From the NCBI GenBank assembly GCA_036874045.1, contig CM072344.1:14170501-14234500 (forward strand): DNA of 64,000 nt, given 5' to 3'. The first letter of the stretch is position 1. Every line of letters begins with the position of its first letter. Source of the DNA: Cymodocea nodosa. Its lineage: Eukaryota; Streptophyta; Magnoliopsida; Alismatales; Cymodoceaceae. Under the pieces are notes generated by a model that was given only the letters and a program-made list of their open reading frames with translations, searched no databases and was not told the origin of the DNA. Both the position numbers and the translations under genes were made by a program. This document shows positions 61,301 through 63,157 of this stretch, piece after piece.

Positions 61301-62051
61301 TCAATAGCGTGGAGTGGTTGTGCAATTATGTACTTGCTTGGTCAGCAGCAGCATTTTGAGCTTTTCGATTTTTCATATCAGTTCCTTAACGTTGCTGAAG
61401 TGGAAGCTGCCACAATCATGCAAGTTGTATCTTCGGATAGGACTAAGATTGCAAACCACCTCCAGGTTGGTTAACATTTTCTTTAGTGGCTTGTTCTTTT
61501 TTTTCTTCTATTCTCTGAAATGTTTTCTGAAGTACATAAGAAAATTGAAAGGTTTAATATGGACAATTTTTAATAAGGTTCTTGCCACTTGTACGTCAAA
61601 TATATCATCCAGTGCAATCTCTACTTTCTTTGCCATATCACACCGCCTAGCTTTATTCCTTAGATTGTTTTGATTGTCTTTCTTTGTTTTACAAGTGTAA
61701 TGGCATTTGGGATCTTAAGTTCTAAAACCTATGAATCAAGAATCACGTCTTATCATCTCTATAAATTCAGTATTCTACAGTGGTCTTTACTTTGTCTATC
61801 GAATTACAAAGTGAGTTTACCTCTCTTACTTACAGTGATTTTTCCTGTTTATGAAGGGTTACGATGGTCTCTTAGAAGCCATGAAGAAAGCGAGGAGATT
61901 AAATAATTATGTTTTCTCCGTGTTGAAAGCACGATGTCCTCTTGAAGACAAGGTGGCATGTGCTATCAAGCAAAGTGGTGCTCCCATCCATCGTATAAGA
62001 TTCACAAATACGGTATCTGCCTTTGAAACATTACCACAGAAGAGTGTTTAG
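1172..62051 (+). CDS. PIR: PIR/SRA1 (plant CYFIP), WAVE-complex subunit, C-terminal half
   Basis: Thirteen exons join in one frame: 1172-1342, 7708-7784, 7882-7984, 15458-15577, 15649-15792, 16489-16635, 26418-26561, 34642-34729, 47770-47897, 51920-52124, 57031-57203, 61247-61465, 61857-62051. They encode 637 residues ending in a natural TAG. Family knowledge: CYFIP/PIR proteins are about 1250-1300 residues, so this is the second half. PIR is the cytoplasmic, ROP/Rac-responsive subunit of the SCAR/WAVE complex with NAP1, SCAR, ABI and BRICK; it controls ARP2/3 actin nucleation and so trichome and pavement-cell shape. Recognition rests on near-verbatim matches to plant PIR blocks such as FMQTAPWLG, SLPWLIRALLDYIS, ITTSKDFYRI, LLGQQ-HFELFDFSYQ and NTVSAFETLPQK. 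All introns are GT-AG with matching phases and no coding lesion is visible, so the gene looks intact. The start codon and 5' exons lie outside the window. Confidence 0.95.
1343..1860. other. Start of PIR intron 1 with CA/GA microsatellite
   Basis: Contains a short (CA)n(TA)(GA)n run at about 1440-1470. Otherwise AT-rich unique-looking intron sequence. Confidence 0.5.
1989..2001 (+). other. Copia primer-binding site (tRNA-Met type)
   Basis: TGGTATTAGAGCC differs by one base from the consensus TGGTATCAGAGCC and directly follows an LTR-like end. Confidence 0.65.
2028..2785. mobile_element. AT-rich inverted-repeat insertion, MITE-like
   Basis: The left end (CCTAGAAAGTCAGAAAAG near 2033) and the reverse complement of the right end (TCCTAGAAAGTTAAGAATT near 2779) are similar, giving imperfect terminal inverted repeats. 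The interior, 2160-2640, is almost pure A and T. The element splits a Copia leader. No coding capacity is visible; target duplication not resolved. Confidence 0.45.
4331..4599. other. Intron sequence between Copia and LINE relics
   Basis: AT-rich; nothing recognised. Confidence 0.4.
4600..5860 (-). pseudogene. LINE ORF1 relic (zinc-knuckle type)
   Basis: Reads on the minus strand as a decayed nucleic-acid-binding ORF1: INQFVKYGLKEPNFYFNYFKISHCKEA corresponds in order to KQLVKYDPREHKFYSQCFKIGHLTKNC in the better copy at 14302-14715, with two knuckle cysteines lost here. The upstream-matching part extends to about 5850. Numerous stops; no ORF2 follows. Confidence 0.6.
6120..6375 (+). repeat. 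RTE-type LINE 3' tail
   Basis: The terminal motif translates as RIHMVDPT followed by stops and then a (TTA)-rich microsatellite (6345-6395), the typical end of plant RTE-clade LINE ORFs (IHVADPT-WD followed by a TTG repeat). A second tail occurs at 26000-26180. Confidence 0.55.
6376..7707. other. Rest of PIR intron 1
   Basis: AT-rich intron sequence with no recognised element, ending in the exon 2 acceptor. Confidence 0.5.
7708..7784 (+). CDS. PIR: PIR window exon 2
   Basis: Encodes VDLCFDQLIFK through KSWAA plus two bases of a split arginine codon. Acceptor TTATGTAG, donor GTATCT. It is separated from the next exon by only 97 bases, although the intron before it is 6.4 kb. Confidence 0.93.
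7882..7984 (+). CDS. PIR: PIR window exon 3
   Basis: Completes the split arginine codon and encodes ALLDQSFL through KMRRVK (34 full codons). Acceptor ATTCTGCAG, donor GTCAGT. Segment corresponds to the LDPSF and MRF-x-x-L stretch of plant PIR. The following intron is 7.5 kb of mostly retrotransposon sequence. Confidence 0.93.
8370..9085 (-). pseudogene. Copia reverse transcriptase/RNase H relic
   Basis: Minus-strand reading gives VYIDDILLTSSD (catalytic YxDD box, about 9010-9045), VEQNLPFWD, VGRYHRLI, YFTVTHLDITYAV, KSTSSYYIYVGGNIITW. The order fits a Copia RT followed by RNase H. Frameshifts and stops break it. Beyond 9085 the same strand jumps straight into a leader-like region, so gag to early RT is deleted. 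Confidence 0.8.
9086..9850 (-). mobile_element. Probable leader, PBS and 5' LTR end of the antisense Copia relic
   Basis: On the minus strand a primer-binding-like sequence TGTTATTAGAACCC (near 9703-9716) follows an LTR-like region containing a (TA)n TATA stretch at 9786-9800. Between it and the RT relic is 0.6 kb of unusually G-rich sequence (9420-9720) without convincing coding. Inference: one minus-strand element with its gag-pol middle deleted. Confidence 0.45.
9856..9982 (+). repeat. 5' LTR of sense Copia relic
   Basis: TGTTGAGTTAG to AAGTCTCA, 127 bases with TG...CA ends, directly followed two bases later by the PBS TGGTATCAAAGTT at 9985-9997. Confidence 0.6.
11915..13332 (+). repeat. 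Long LTR-like insertion with TTGAGTTA repeat array
   Basis: Interrupts the Copia relic between its gag-pre-integrase and integrase parts. TG...CA ends are possible (TGTTAAATAC to CCTCTACA). A TATA box (TTATATAAGACAT near 12891) is followed by leader-like sequence, and the end AATTCACCTCTTTCTTGTG resembles the common 3' end of Tork/Sire-type LTRs. Most likely a solo LTR of about 1.4 kb; a target duplication was not found (TAAAA against ATTAG). Its upstream half holds some 13 TTGAGTTA-like motifs. Confidence 0.5.
13990..15300 (-). pseudogene. LINE ORF1 relic, zinc-knuckle/DUF4283-like
   Basis: Best stretch is 14302-14715 on the minus strand (137 codons): FTCLGFTTICMEMDLSKPL, then ELIKQLVKYDPREHKFYSQC-KIGH-TKNC, a C-x3-4-H-x4-C knuckle as in plant L1-type LINE ORF1 proteins (DUF4283 plus zf-CCHC_4). 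Upstream in the element (14890-15250) the frame is fragmented. The copy at 4600-5860 is a relative in the same orientation. Confidence 0.7.
15458..15577 (+). CDS. PIR: PIR window exon 4
   Basis: Forty codons, LLGRTIDLRSLITQRMNK through NQDLCSVV, phase 0 at both ends. Acceptor TTTTTTGTAG, donor GTAAGT. This is one of the most conserved CYFIP blocks (LGR-ID-R-LI-QRMN). Only 71 bases separate it from the next exon. Confidence 0.95.
15649..15792 (+). CDS. PIR: PIR window exon 5
   Basis: Forty-eight codons from ELQLLMDILK to FSSRLASQ, including the conserved LMLNEMQE and SLVSFSSRLA blocks. Acceptor CTATCCAG, donor GTTTGG. Phase 0 at both ends. Confidence 0.95.
15793..16488 (+). other. PIR intron 5, no recognised element
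   Basis: 696-base GT-AG intron. A spurious open frame at 16147-16482 is mostly T-rich sequence without family similarity. Confidence 0.6.
16489..16635 (+). CDS. PIR: PIR window exon 6
   Basis: Forty-nine codons from VWTEMQNDFL to YFYCGSQ with the conserved NFILCNTTQRFVRS block. Acceptor GACCTCAG, donor GTAAGT. The serine/threonine/proline-rich tail (HSPTEKTTPGG) matches the variable loop seen at this position in plant PIR proteins. A 9.8 kb intron follows. Confidence 0.95.
16636..17050. other. Start of PIR intron 6
   Basis: Nothing recognised before the first Copia relic. Confidence 0.4.
17050..19585 (-). pseudogene. Antisense Copia relic A (gag C-terminus to RT)
   Basis: Read on the minus strand from 19585 downwards: gag C-terminus (MPNLGETFAKVLWVS), Gly/Arg-rich linker, CCHC knuckle (HQWCGKFNHKSEKYWEKF, one cysteine position altered), protease region, VRYIPDFSFNLLSI, gag-pre-integrase, integrase, then MSSTPLGGAIPFYHLYPKGELF and VFGYITFIQ near 18160-18050, and the start of RT near 17460-17080. 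Many stops. The 5' side is cut at 19585/19586 by the 3' LTR of the next element, which suggests that element inserted into this gag. Confidence 0.75.
19586..19711 (-). repeat. 3' LTR of antisense Copia B
   Basis: On the minus strand it starts TGTTAGAGTTGTG immediately after the polypurine tract CCAGCTTGAGGGAGAG and ends CTTCTCTAGCA, 126 bases, with a TATA-like CTTATATATACTTG inside. The exact inner end is ambiguous because the next bases form a small palindrome. Confidence 0.6.
19586..23060 (-). pseudogene. Antisense Copia B (zinc knuckle to 3' LTR), best preserved pol
   Basis: Minus-strand order from 23058: CCHC knuckle (NHHSEKCCERFGKP), protease remnant, gag-pre-integrase (22369-22575, LWHRRLGHPS), integrase (21424-22287, 287 codons open, with RTDNALEF and EKKHHHLLD), RT (20800-21105 and 20371-20721, LTVYVDDILLIGDD), RNase H (19719-20204, DRKSTSKYLTYVGGNL, CDNQSTIHIAKN), polypurine tract and 3' LTR. 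The first integrase acidic residue, normally D in SDVWG, is N here (HCNVWG). Several stops and frameshifts; the gag N-terminus and 5' LTR are missing at 23060. Confidence 0.85.
23061..24290 (-). pseudogene. Antisense Copia C with gag fused to gag-pre-integrase
   Basis: Minus strand: gag (MIDQTIQEYYESICALFNELDTYQP..., 24155 down to about 23940) passes directly into LALAIH-LRSCARLLHEFP-type gag-pre-integrase sequence and integrase (23700-23330), then MPSTPFREEIPIHHLYPDRKLF (23322-23134). The knuckle and protease are deleted. The 3' side ends where Copia B begins. Confidence 0.7.
24430..25810 (+). repeat. Dispersed repeat region with ATATAACCTAA subrepeats
   Basis: The flanks (24540-24612 and 25550-25660) carry repeated TGAAATATAACCTAAAT-like units. 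The part from about 25640 to 25800 reappears in inverted orientation at 49730-49960 (shared GACTTTTCTCATGCAT and AAATTTATCTAGGT). Class unknown; no coding seen. Confidence 0.5.
24617..25545. mobile_element. Candidate TIR element (MITE-like)
   Basis: The left end GTTTGTACCTTTGAAAAATG followed by GGGAAAAGGAAAATTC and the reverse complement of the right end GTTTGTTTGTGAAAAACAAG followed by GGAAAAGGAAAATG match well over about 40 bases. It lies inside the dispersed repeat described at 24430-25810. Interior reading frames have no family similarity. Confidence 0.4.
26000..26185 (+). repeat. RTE-type LINE 3' tail
   Basis: Plus-strand translation ends RIHLVYPA, stop, WD, stop, then a (TTG)n run at 26155-26172. 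This is the stereotyped 3' end of plant RTE LINEs. Only the terminal 150 bases or so are present. Confidence 0.6.
26418..26561 (+). CDS. PIR: PIR window exon 7
   Basis: Forty-eight codons from ELNMAFQSTA to LLDYISDK with the conserved LLG-RSLPWLIRALLD block. Acceptor TAAATGTAG, donor GTATGC, phase 0 at both ends. It is isolated between introns of 9.8 and 8.1 kb. Confidence 0.95.
26562..27639. other. Start of PIR intron 7, no recognised element
   Basis: AT-rich intron sequence up to the boundary of the full-length Copia element. Confidence 0.5.
27640..28615 (-). repeat. 3' LTR of the complete Copia element
   Basis: 976 bases. From about 27945 to 28530 it holds a run of TTTCGGATAGTTA-like motifs and their reverse complements, spaced some 60 bases apart. 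Confidence 0.85.
29040..30150 (-). pseudogene. Copia RT and RNase H remnant of the complete element
   Basis: 30150-29890 reads NKWMFRLKEQ, VRLAVKGFQQIQDIDYTEVF, VNVKTSFLHGDLE-like RT. 29592-29317 reads MKDMKEVKQILGIRIIRDR to the polymerase C-terminus, and 29303-29085 reads MANPGTKHWSAILWILRYS with RNase H start ISYCDADLRGELDKSRSTSDYVF. Stops separate the pieces. Confidence 0.75.
32131..32603 (-). pseudogene. Copia gag remnant of the complete element
   Basis: Begins MTNDRKLRMEKFDGKDFGY, with a stop just after, then EEWELLDRKALSLVRLSLA, and MKVLSNMYEKLSAANKVFLM in another frame, ending in ALILLSSLLES. This order is that of Tork-type Copia gag. It is broken by at least two stops and a frameshift. 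Confidence 0.75.
32639..33664 (-). repeat. 5' LTR of the complete Copia element
   Basis: 1026 bases, alignable end to end with the LTR at 27640-28615 and carrying the same motif array (about 32990-33560), more decayed. Confidence 0.85.
33665..34641. other. Rest of PIR intron 7
   Basis: No recognised element. A less AT-rich patch at 34030-34260 has several GGTGGCTTCC/GGATGGTGCC-like short repeats but no supported coding. Confidence 0.4.
34642..34729 (+). CDS. PIR: PIR window exon 8
   Basis: Encodes VTVLVPKIIGLQEALPKS through FDGGIT plus the first base of a glycine codon. Acceptor ACATTGCAG, donor GTAAAT. At 88 bases it is among the smallest exons here, flanked by introns of 8.1 and 13.0 kb. 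Confidence 0.94.
35046..35170 (+). repeat. LTR-like fragment, TGAGAG family
   Basis: TGAGAGTATTATGTTAGGCTAGTAG... with ATATCCAATTACATTAGGG resembles the LTR start at 50557 (TGAGAGAATCATATAGC and ATATCCAATTACATTAAAGG). No polypurine tract precedes it, so it is a partial or solo LTR. Confidence 0.45.
36180..36392 (-). pseudogene. Inverted copy of hAT dimerisation domain
   Basis: Seventy open codons: MTRDLLKISISSIACEQTF, then NILDDRRVRLKDDILEVL and a C-terminus DDFIDEFVNLNI. Nearly the same residues as the plus-strand copy at 38936-39106 but with no stop. It belongs to the left inverted arm and has no upstream catalytic part. Confidence 0.75.
37070..39106 (+). pseudogene. hAT transposase pseudogene
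   Basis: Segments in order: an N-terminal part with a BED-finger-like GGISHLCRHITNC (about 37390), an RNase H-fold part KVVSITFDNA (about 37905) and the hAT motif CICHIINLIVQ (about 38000-38035), then the C-terminal dimerisation domain (ACEQTF-I, NILDNRRV, KDDILEAL, DDFIDEFVNLNI; 38936-39106). Stops and frameshifts throughout, so no functional enzyme. A second, better open copy of the dimerisation domain is on the minus strand at 36180-36392. Confidence 0.75.
40110..40855. other. Less AT-rich intron stretch, unassigned
   Basis: Relatively GC-rich with CAATGGTC/GGGCAATGGTC direct repeats at 40430-40530. Possibly a retrotransposon leader, but no PBS or coding was recognised. Confidence 0.3.
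40856..42180 (-). pseudogene. LINE ORF2 3' half (zf-RVT and RNase H)
   Basis: Minus strand 41982-41323 is open for 219 codons: EWPTSGLTVKGAWDLICRK, LLLARLWNKYIPTKVSNFLW and a partial HLWF-type zinc-binding domain, matching the zf-RVT region of plant L1 LINEs. Further 3' (40985-40900) a RNase H-like end reads GNLLVDCLAKSGLNM. The RT core is absent. Confidence 0.7.
42190..42780 (+). mobile_element. Copia LTR 3' end, PBS and leader
   Basis: LTR-like end (TTAGGGTTTTGTTACTCATT... TTCTTCTCAACA) is followed by the PBS TGGTATTAGAGCC at 42297-42309 and C-rich leader sequence. It stops at about 42780 where the RTE LINE begins. No gag is seen. Confidence 0.55.
42790..44400 (-). pseudogene. RTE-clade LINE relic (endonuclease and RT)
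   Basis: Minus strand 44388-44146 reads ITRKINISCLQESKWVGEKF, LFEDSGFMLYHTRKDKHKN, VEIILDKNLKDQVVEV, closely matching the endonuclease domain of plant RTE LINEs, with the catalytic-region glutamate in LQESKW. Decayed RT follows to about 42790 with many stops. Confidence 0.7.
44415..45140. mobile_element. Possible Harbinger-like MITE
   Basis: The left end GGGAGTTTGTGTAGGAGGGA followed by AGTAAAAGAAAGTGAAAG and the right end near 45095-45135 (TTTCATTACTTTCTATTACTTTCC) are loosely inverted. Termini starting GGGxxTTTG fit PIF/Harbinger MITEs. Weak evidence. Confidence 0.25.
45190..47164 (+). pseudogene. Copia relic: RT to polypurine tract, with a displaced RT piece
   Basis: 45216-45420 reads KDKADGSMK-YKVCLV and a ...WSLSQFDICNVFLDDLKKF RT segment that belongs after the next part. 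45480-45950 then reads the pre-RT linker (LPIILWKGIHSYISHHISQFVSYNHPSLS), and 45960-46320 reads RT with YMEQPPKYIAQ, RLKQSLQAWFEKF and LIIYVDDILLTSSD. RNase H remnants (DRKST, YVGGNLITWHGKK) continue to a polypurine tract CTTGAGAGGGAG at 47153-47164. RT is therefore duplicated or rearranged, and stops occur. Confidence 0.8.
47165..47295 (+). repeat. 3' LTR of the sense Copia relic
   Basis: TGTTGAGTTACATG to CCTAATCACA, 131 bases, directly after the polypurine tract, with a TATATATATATG box at about 47234. Confidence 0.6.
47770..47897 (+). CDS. PIR: PIR window exon 9
   Basis: Completes the glycine codon split across the 13 kb intron, then encodes 42 codons from CQKSIHEQLTWG to GLLDIVL. Acceptor CCCTATAG, donor GTAGGA. 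The reading GC-K-I-EQL-WG-KS-LK fits the family and fixes the acceptor at the second G of TATAGG. Confidence 0.93.
47898..48386. other. Start of PIR intron 9
   Basis: AT-rich intron with no recognised element before the antisense LTR. Confidence 0.4.
48387..48568 (-). repeat. 3' LTR of an antisense Copia fragment
   Basis: On the minus strand it starts TGAGAGTAAAAAATG directly after the polypurine tract TAGCTTGAGAGAGTA, and ends near TTCTCAAGATGTATCA. A TATATATAGAG box is present. Upstream on that strand the RNase H end (YKLDVLA, stop) is just visible at 48575-48620. Confidence 0.55.
48840..49060 (+). repeat. Pyrimidine-rich tract of about 220 bases
   Basis: Almost uninterrupted C/T with T-runs and CTTTTTTC blocks. 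Translated in one frame it gives a Phe/Leu-rich open frame of 145 codons, which is a composition artefact. Confidence 0.7.
49061..49560. other. Repetitive ACATG-rich intron stretch
   Basis: Contains imperfect repeats of units like GGAGAAGACATG and GACATGCACAGACGATG at about 49320-49450. Possibly a retrotransposon leader. No coding is supported. Confidence 0.3.
49730..49960 (-). repeat. Inverted copy of the intron 6 dispersed repeat
   Basis: Reverse complement of 25590-25800: shared ACCTAGATAAATTTT, ATGCATGAGAAAAGTC and the TTTAGGTTACA subrepeats. Confidence 0.6.
49962..50556 (+). pseudogene. Copia RNase H fragment and polypurine tract
   Basis: Reads HWQGALHIFIYVKNTLRKGIVYR-like sequence, then DDKGGRKST, YTRVGGNLVT, the open part 50176-50436 (VVSKFSIEVEYKSMAQATCKMMWLRSL, IHYDNLATIFITNNP), and a polypurine-like CAACTTGAGGTAAAGTA before the LTR at 50557. 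Frame changes are present, and nothing upstream of RNase H remains. Confidence 0.8.
50557..50640 (+). repeat. LTR start, TGAGAG family
   Basis: TGAGAGAATCATATAGC after the polypurine tract, with ATATCCAATTACATTAAAGG as at 35080-35100. The 3' end of the LTR is not defined. Confidence 0.45.
50768..51355 (-). other. Unrecognised ORF, 195 codons
   Basis: The longest clean minus-strand frame not assigned to a transposon family. The C-terminal 90 residues look protein-like: LEEKLFQGGSIEDIELFNFPLK, a hydrophobic LAIVLFIAFVVGAIS that could be a membrane segment, then KGKGVKMIDEAGKVRLFDVKPG. The N-terminal half is less convincing. I do not recognise the family. It could be a captured host exon or part of a retroelement. 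Confidence 0.35.
51403..51515 (+). other. Orphan exon-like segment
   Basis: After a good acceptor (TTATTTGCAG), the frame GWDPVRPPRVWNTPPYREVL continues IESHDFMPFLSEPFGVS and ends in TAA; 37 open codons with protein-like composition. Its phase does not fit PIR exon 9 (phase 0 gives an immediate stop). It may be a captured last exon of another gene. Confidence 0.3.
51920..52124 (+). CDS. PIR: PIR window exon 10
   Basis: Sixty-eight codons from KESETEQFMQTAPWLG to MSKQAEAA plus one base of a split aspartate codon. Acceptor TGTGCAACAG, donor GTAAGT. It contains the family hallmark FMQTAPWLG and the SPLVNL-KSAT block. Confidence 0.95.
52125..53265. other. Start of PIR intron 10
   Basis: AT-rich with a short (TA)n at 52561-52577. 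No element is recognised with confidence. Confidence 0.4.
53266..53745 (+). pseudogene. LINE 3' end (zf-RVT region), sense
   Basis: Reads DDVLFYFFGEELGG, then LLIYAISWALWLCRNDVVFN and a stop, as in the last segment of plant L1 LINE ORF2 (W-LW-CRND-VF). 3' UTR-like sequence continues to about 53745. Confidence 0.6.
53840..55840 (-). pseudogene. LINE ORF2 3' half (RT end, zf-RVT, RNase H)
   Basis: Minus strand from 55731: LKGWDPNQKVVTSEKGYTLK, MALLPRTKQSNYSHITKPVAGG, LSIQCLKELTIALRMKMTWRL (RT C-terminal part), then zf-RVT-like FLPTCISFF-WWFFQGILPTE with CKCCRILPQMDFKQHLCFHSKW (about 54960-54830), an ITNILWECWKERCKSIYE segment (54752-54528), and a decayed RNase H end towards 54060. Several frameshifts. 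Confidence 0.7.
55841..57030. other. Rest of PIR intron 10
   Basis: Nothing recognised. Some stretches (56040-56300) have a coding-like look on the minus strand but I could not assign them. Confidence 0.35.
57031..57203 (+). CDS. PIR: PIR window exon 11
   Basis: Completes the aspartate codon and encodes ILYKTNINTG through FSGLQY. Contains LEYALAFTSA, KWSAPPRTGF and DITTSKDFYRI, all strongly conserved in CYFIP proteins. Acceptor TTTGTAACAG, donor GTGAGT. Confidence 0.95.
57647..57803 (+). repeat. LTR-like sequence, Copia type
   Basis: Follows a degraded polypurine tract (CCAACTTAAGGAAAAG), starts TGTTAAGAGTAATAATG and ends GTATTCTCACA. Shares GGGTTTAGTCCC and the TATATAGAGG-to-TTTGCT arrangement with the sequence at 477-613. 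Confidence 0.5.
57936..58081. repeat. 73-base tandem duplication
   Basis: Two adjacent units starting GATAAACTACATGAATTTGC at 57936 and 58009 differ at one or two bases only. It lies at the RT end of the antisense Copia relic and is therefore a recent duplication within an old element. Confidence 0.85.
57936..60410 (-). pseudogene. Antisense Copia D
   Basis: Minus-strand order from 60390: short gag-like N-terminus (MARSGSSNSSQVFSSIP), protease remnant, NNVFYVFEFSFNLLSI, gag-pre-integrase, integrase (59694-59497, YLLKDCYSVVNIFKEFL, IRFDNALEFM), its C-terminal part (59459-58938, ISSTPLGRTIPLHCLYPDKELF, FVGYSQTQKRYHLYH), the pre-RT linker (58877-58647), RT (58640-58100 with AIYVDILLTDSD, one D of the YVDD box missing). 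Gag and RNase H are largely lost; stops and frameshifts are present. Same family as elements A, B and C. Confidence 0.8.
60411..60779. other. Leader-like stretch between Copia D and its LTR
   Basis: Less AT-rich, CAGACTTG/GGACTATC-like motifs, no supported coding. Confidence 0.3.
60780..60990 (-). repeat. LTR-like sequence upstream of Copia D
   Basis: On the minus strand starts near TGATACTATATGATCAGG and contains a TATATATCTTGTAAACC box and a (CT)n run (60818-60830). Its position fits the 5' LTR of Copia D, but a primer-binding site was not found. Confidence 0.35.
61247..61465 (+). CDS. PIR: PIR window exon 12
   Basis: Seventy-three codons from EYLEEIVQDP to IANHLQ, with the blocks LGDSIAW-GC and YLLGQQQHFELFDFSYQ. 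Acceptor GATTTGTAG, donor GTTGGT. The C-terminal third (EVEAATIMQVV to HLQ) matches a linker that is variable between plant PIR proteins. Confidence 0.95.
61466..61856 (+). other. PIR intron 12
   Basis: 391-base GT-AG intron, T-rich, no element recognised. Confidence 0.7.
61857..62051 (+). CDS. PIR: PIR window exon 13, last exon with stop
   Basis: Sixty-four codons, GYDGLLEAMKKARRLNN to NTVSAFETLPQKSV, then TAG. Contains the invariant ARCPLEDK and AIKQSGAP blocks. Acceptor is TTTATGAAG after a T-rich tract, a little weaker than the others; no better in-frame AG is present. An AATAAA lies 115 bases after the stop. Confidence 0.95.
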   Translation, partial: GYDGLLEAMKKARRLNNYVFSVLKARCPLEDKVACAIKQSGAPIHRIRFTNTVSAFETLPQKSV

Positions 62052-62704
62052 CAATTTTCCTTGAACATTTGCATCTATTGCCCATGGCTATTATGATATA
62101 TTTTATGTGAAAAAAGGAAACTCCCCATTCAGAAGATTATAATTGTACTTGTAGGACCACAGTCTAATAAAACCTGCAAGAATGCTTGTAAAAGCTTGTG
62201 CCTGTAATTTATTTGTGGAGTTTGTGGGTCGTGGCCTCTGCCAAGCAATGCTTCTAATTAGATTGATTGTTGACCATATCAGTGATCTTTTATATTTTAC
62301 TCCTTGTTTATAAGAGATTGCTTTCATTTAGATTATTTTTTGTTATATATGATAATAGAAGCCTTTCGATTTGGATTTAGATTAGAATTTGGGCAATCGA
62401 GTAAGAACTCAAAAAGTTCCCTTGACAGAAATTTTTACACGCATGGGTTAGATATACATACATCCGTTCATAACTAAAATAACGAGATCATATGCCAAGT
62501 AGATTAGTTGCCTTCAAAGGAGAAGTTGCGGGAAATCTAGATGCAGGAACGGAGGTGAAGTCGTTGCAAATGGGGGGATTAGTTTCCTTCTCCTGACCAG
62601 TACAACTGCTCCATAAGAGACGCACGGTACTCCTACAAAATGAACCTTCCGGATTCCGATCTTCGACAACTGCTAAACCATCATCTCATCTTCCTCAATC
62701 GCCG
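62052..62704 (+). promoter_or_regulatory. PIR 3' UTR and dirigent gene upstream region
   Basis: This intergenic stretch must hold the PIR 3' end and the promoter and 5' UTR of the dirigent gene. A TATA-like run GATATACAT sits near 62449, about 255 bases before the dirigent start codon. An ATG at 62640 opens a frame that overlaps the dirigent start in another phase, so it would be an upstream ORF if transcription begins before it. No other recognisable element is seen. Confidence 0.35.
62166..62171 (+). terminator. Candidate polyadenylation signal of PIR
   Basis: A perfect AATAAA lies 115 bases downstream of the PIR stop codon, followed by T/G-rich sequence (62180-62300). Position and sequence fit a plant near-upstream element. 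Inference from sequence only. Confidence 0.5.
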
Positions 62705-63157
62705 ATGGGCAAAATGTTCAATTGTCGTGCGCTTCCATCTTCCGTTCTTCTACTGTTCCTGGTCACAACATGTGCCGCCGAGAAGCAGCCGTCCTCTTCC
62801 AGCAGAAAGGTGGATTCAGCTGCTGGCGGCTCCAACACCGTTCTCGAATTCTACATGCACGACGTTCGTGGTGGATCCAACCCAGCAGCGAAGCACATAA
62901 CTGGACGGCCCATGAACAAACACAATGGTCAGATGGAGTTAGGCAAGCACATTGTTGGACTCGAAGACGGCGACAAGCACGCTGGCTCATCTCGGTACAC
63001 TGGGCTCTCAGGTACTGCGGTTGTGCGTGATCCACAAGGGCCGATCTCAACGGGACAGGTACAAACTCTGTTGGGTCCTGATGGGCCTGGACCGGCGTTC
63101 GGGACCATCAACGTGGTCGACGAAGCCGTTACGAGTACGCCGGAGATTGCATCCAAG
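62705..63157 (+). CDS. Dirigent-like gene exon 1
   Basis: 151 codons, from MGKMFNC to the segment ending EIASK, phase 0 at its 3' end. Donor is AAG|GTGATA. If the intron is retained, the frame continues 12 more codons to a stop at 63194-63196, giving a truncated protein without the GRAQG and GGTGMF strands. Confidence 0.88.
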
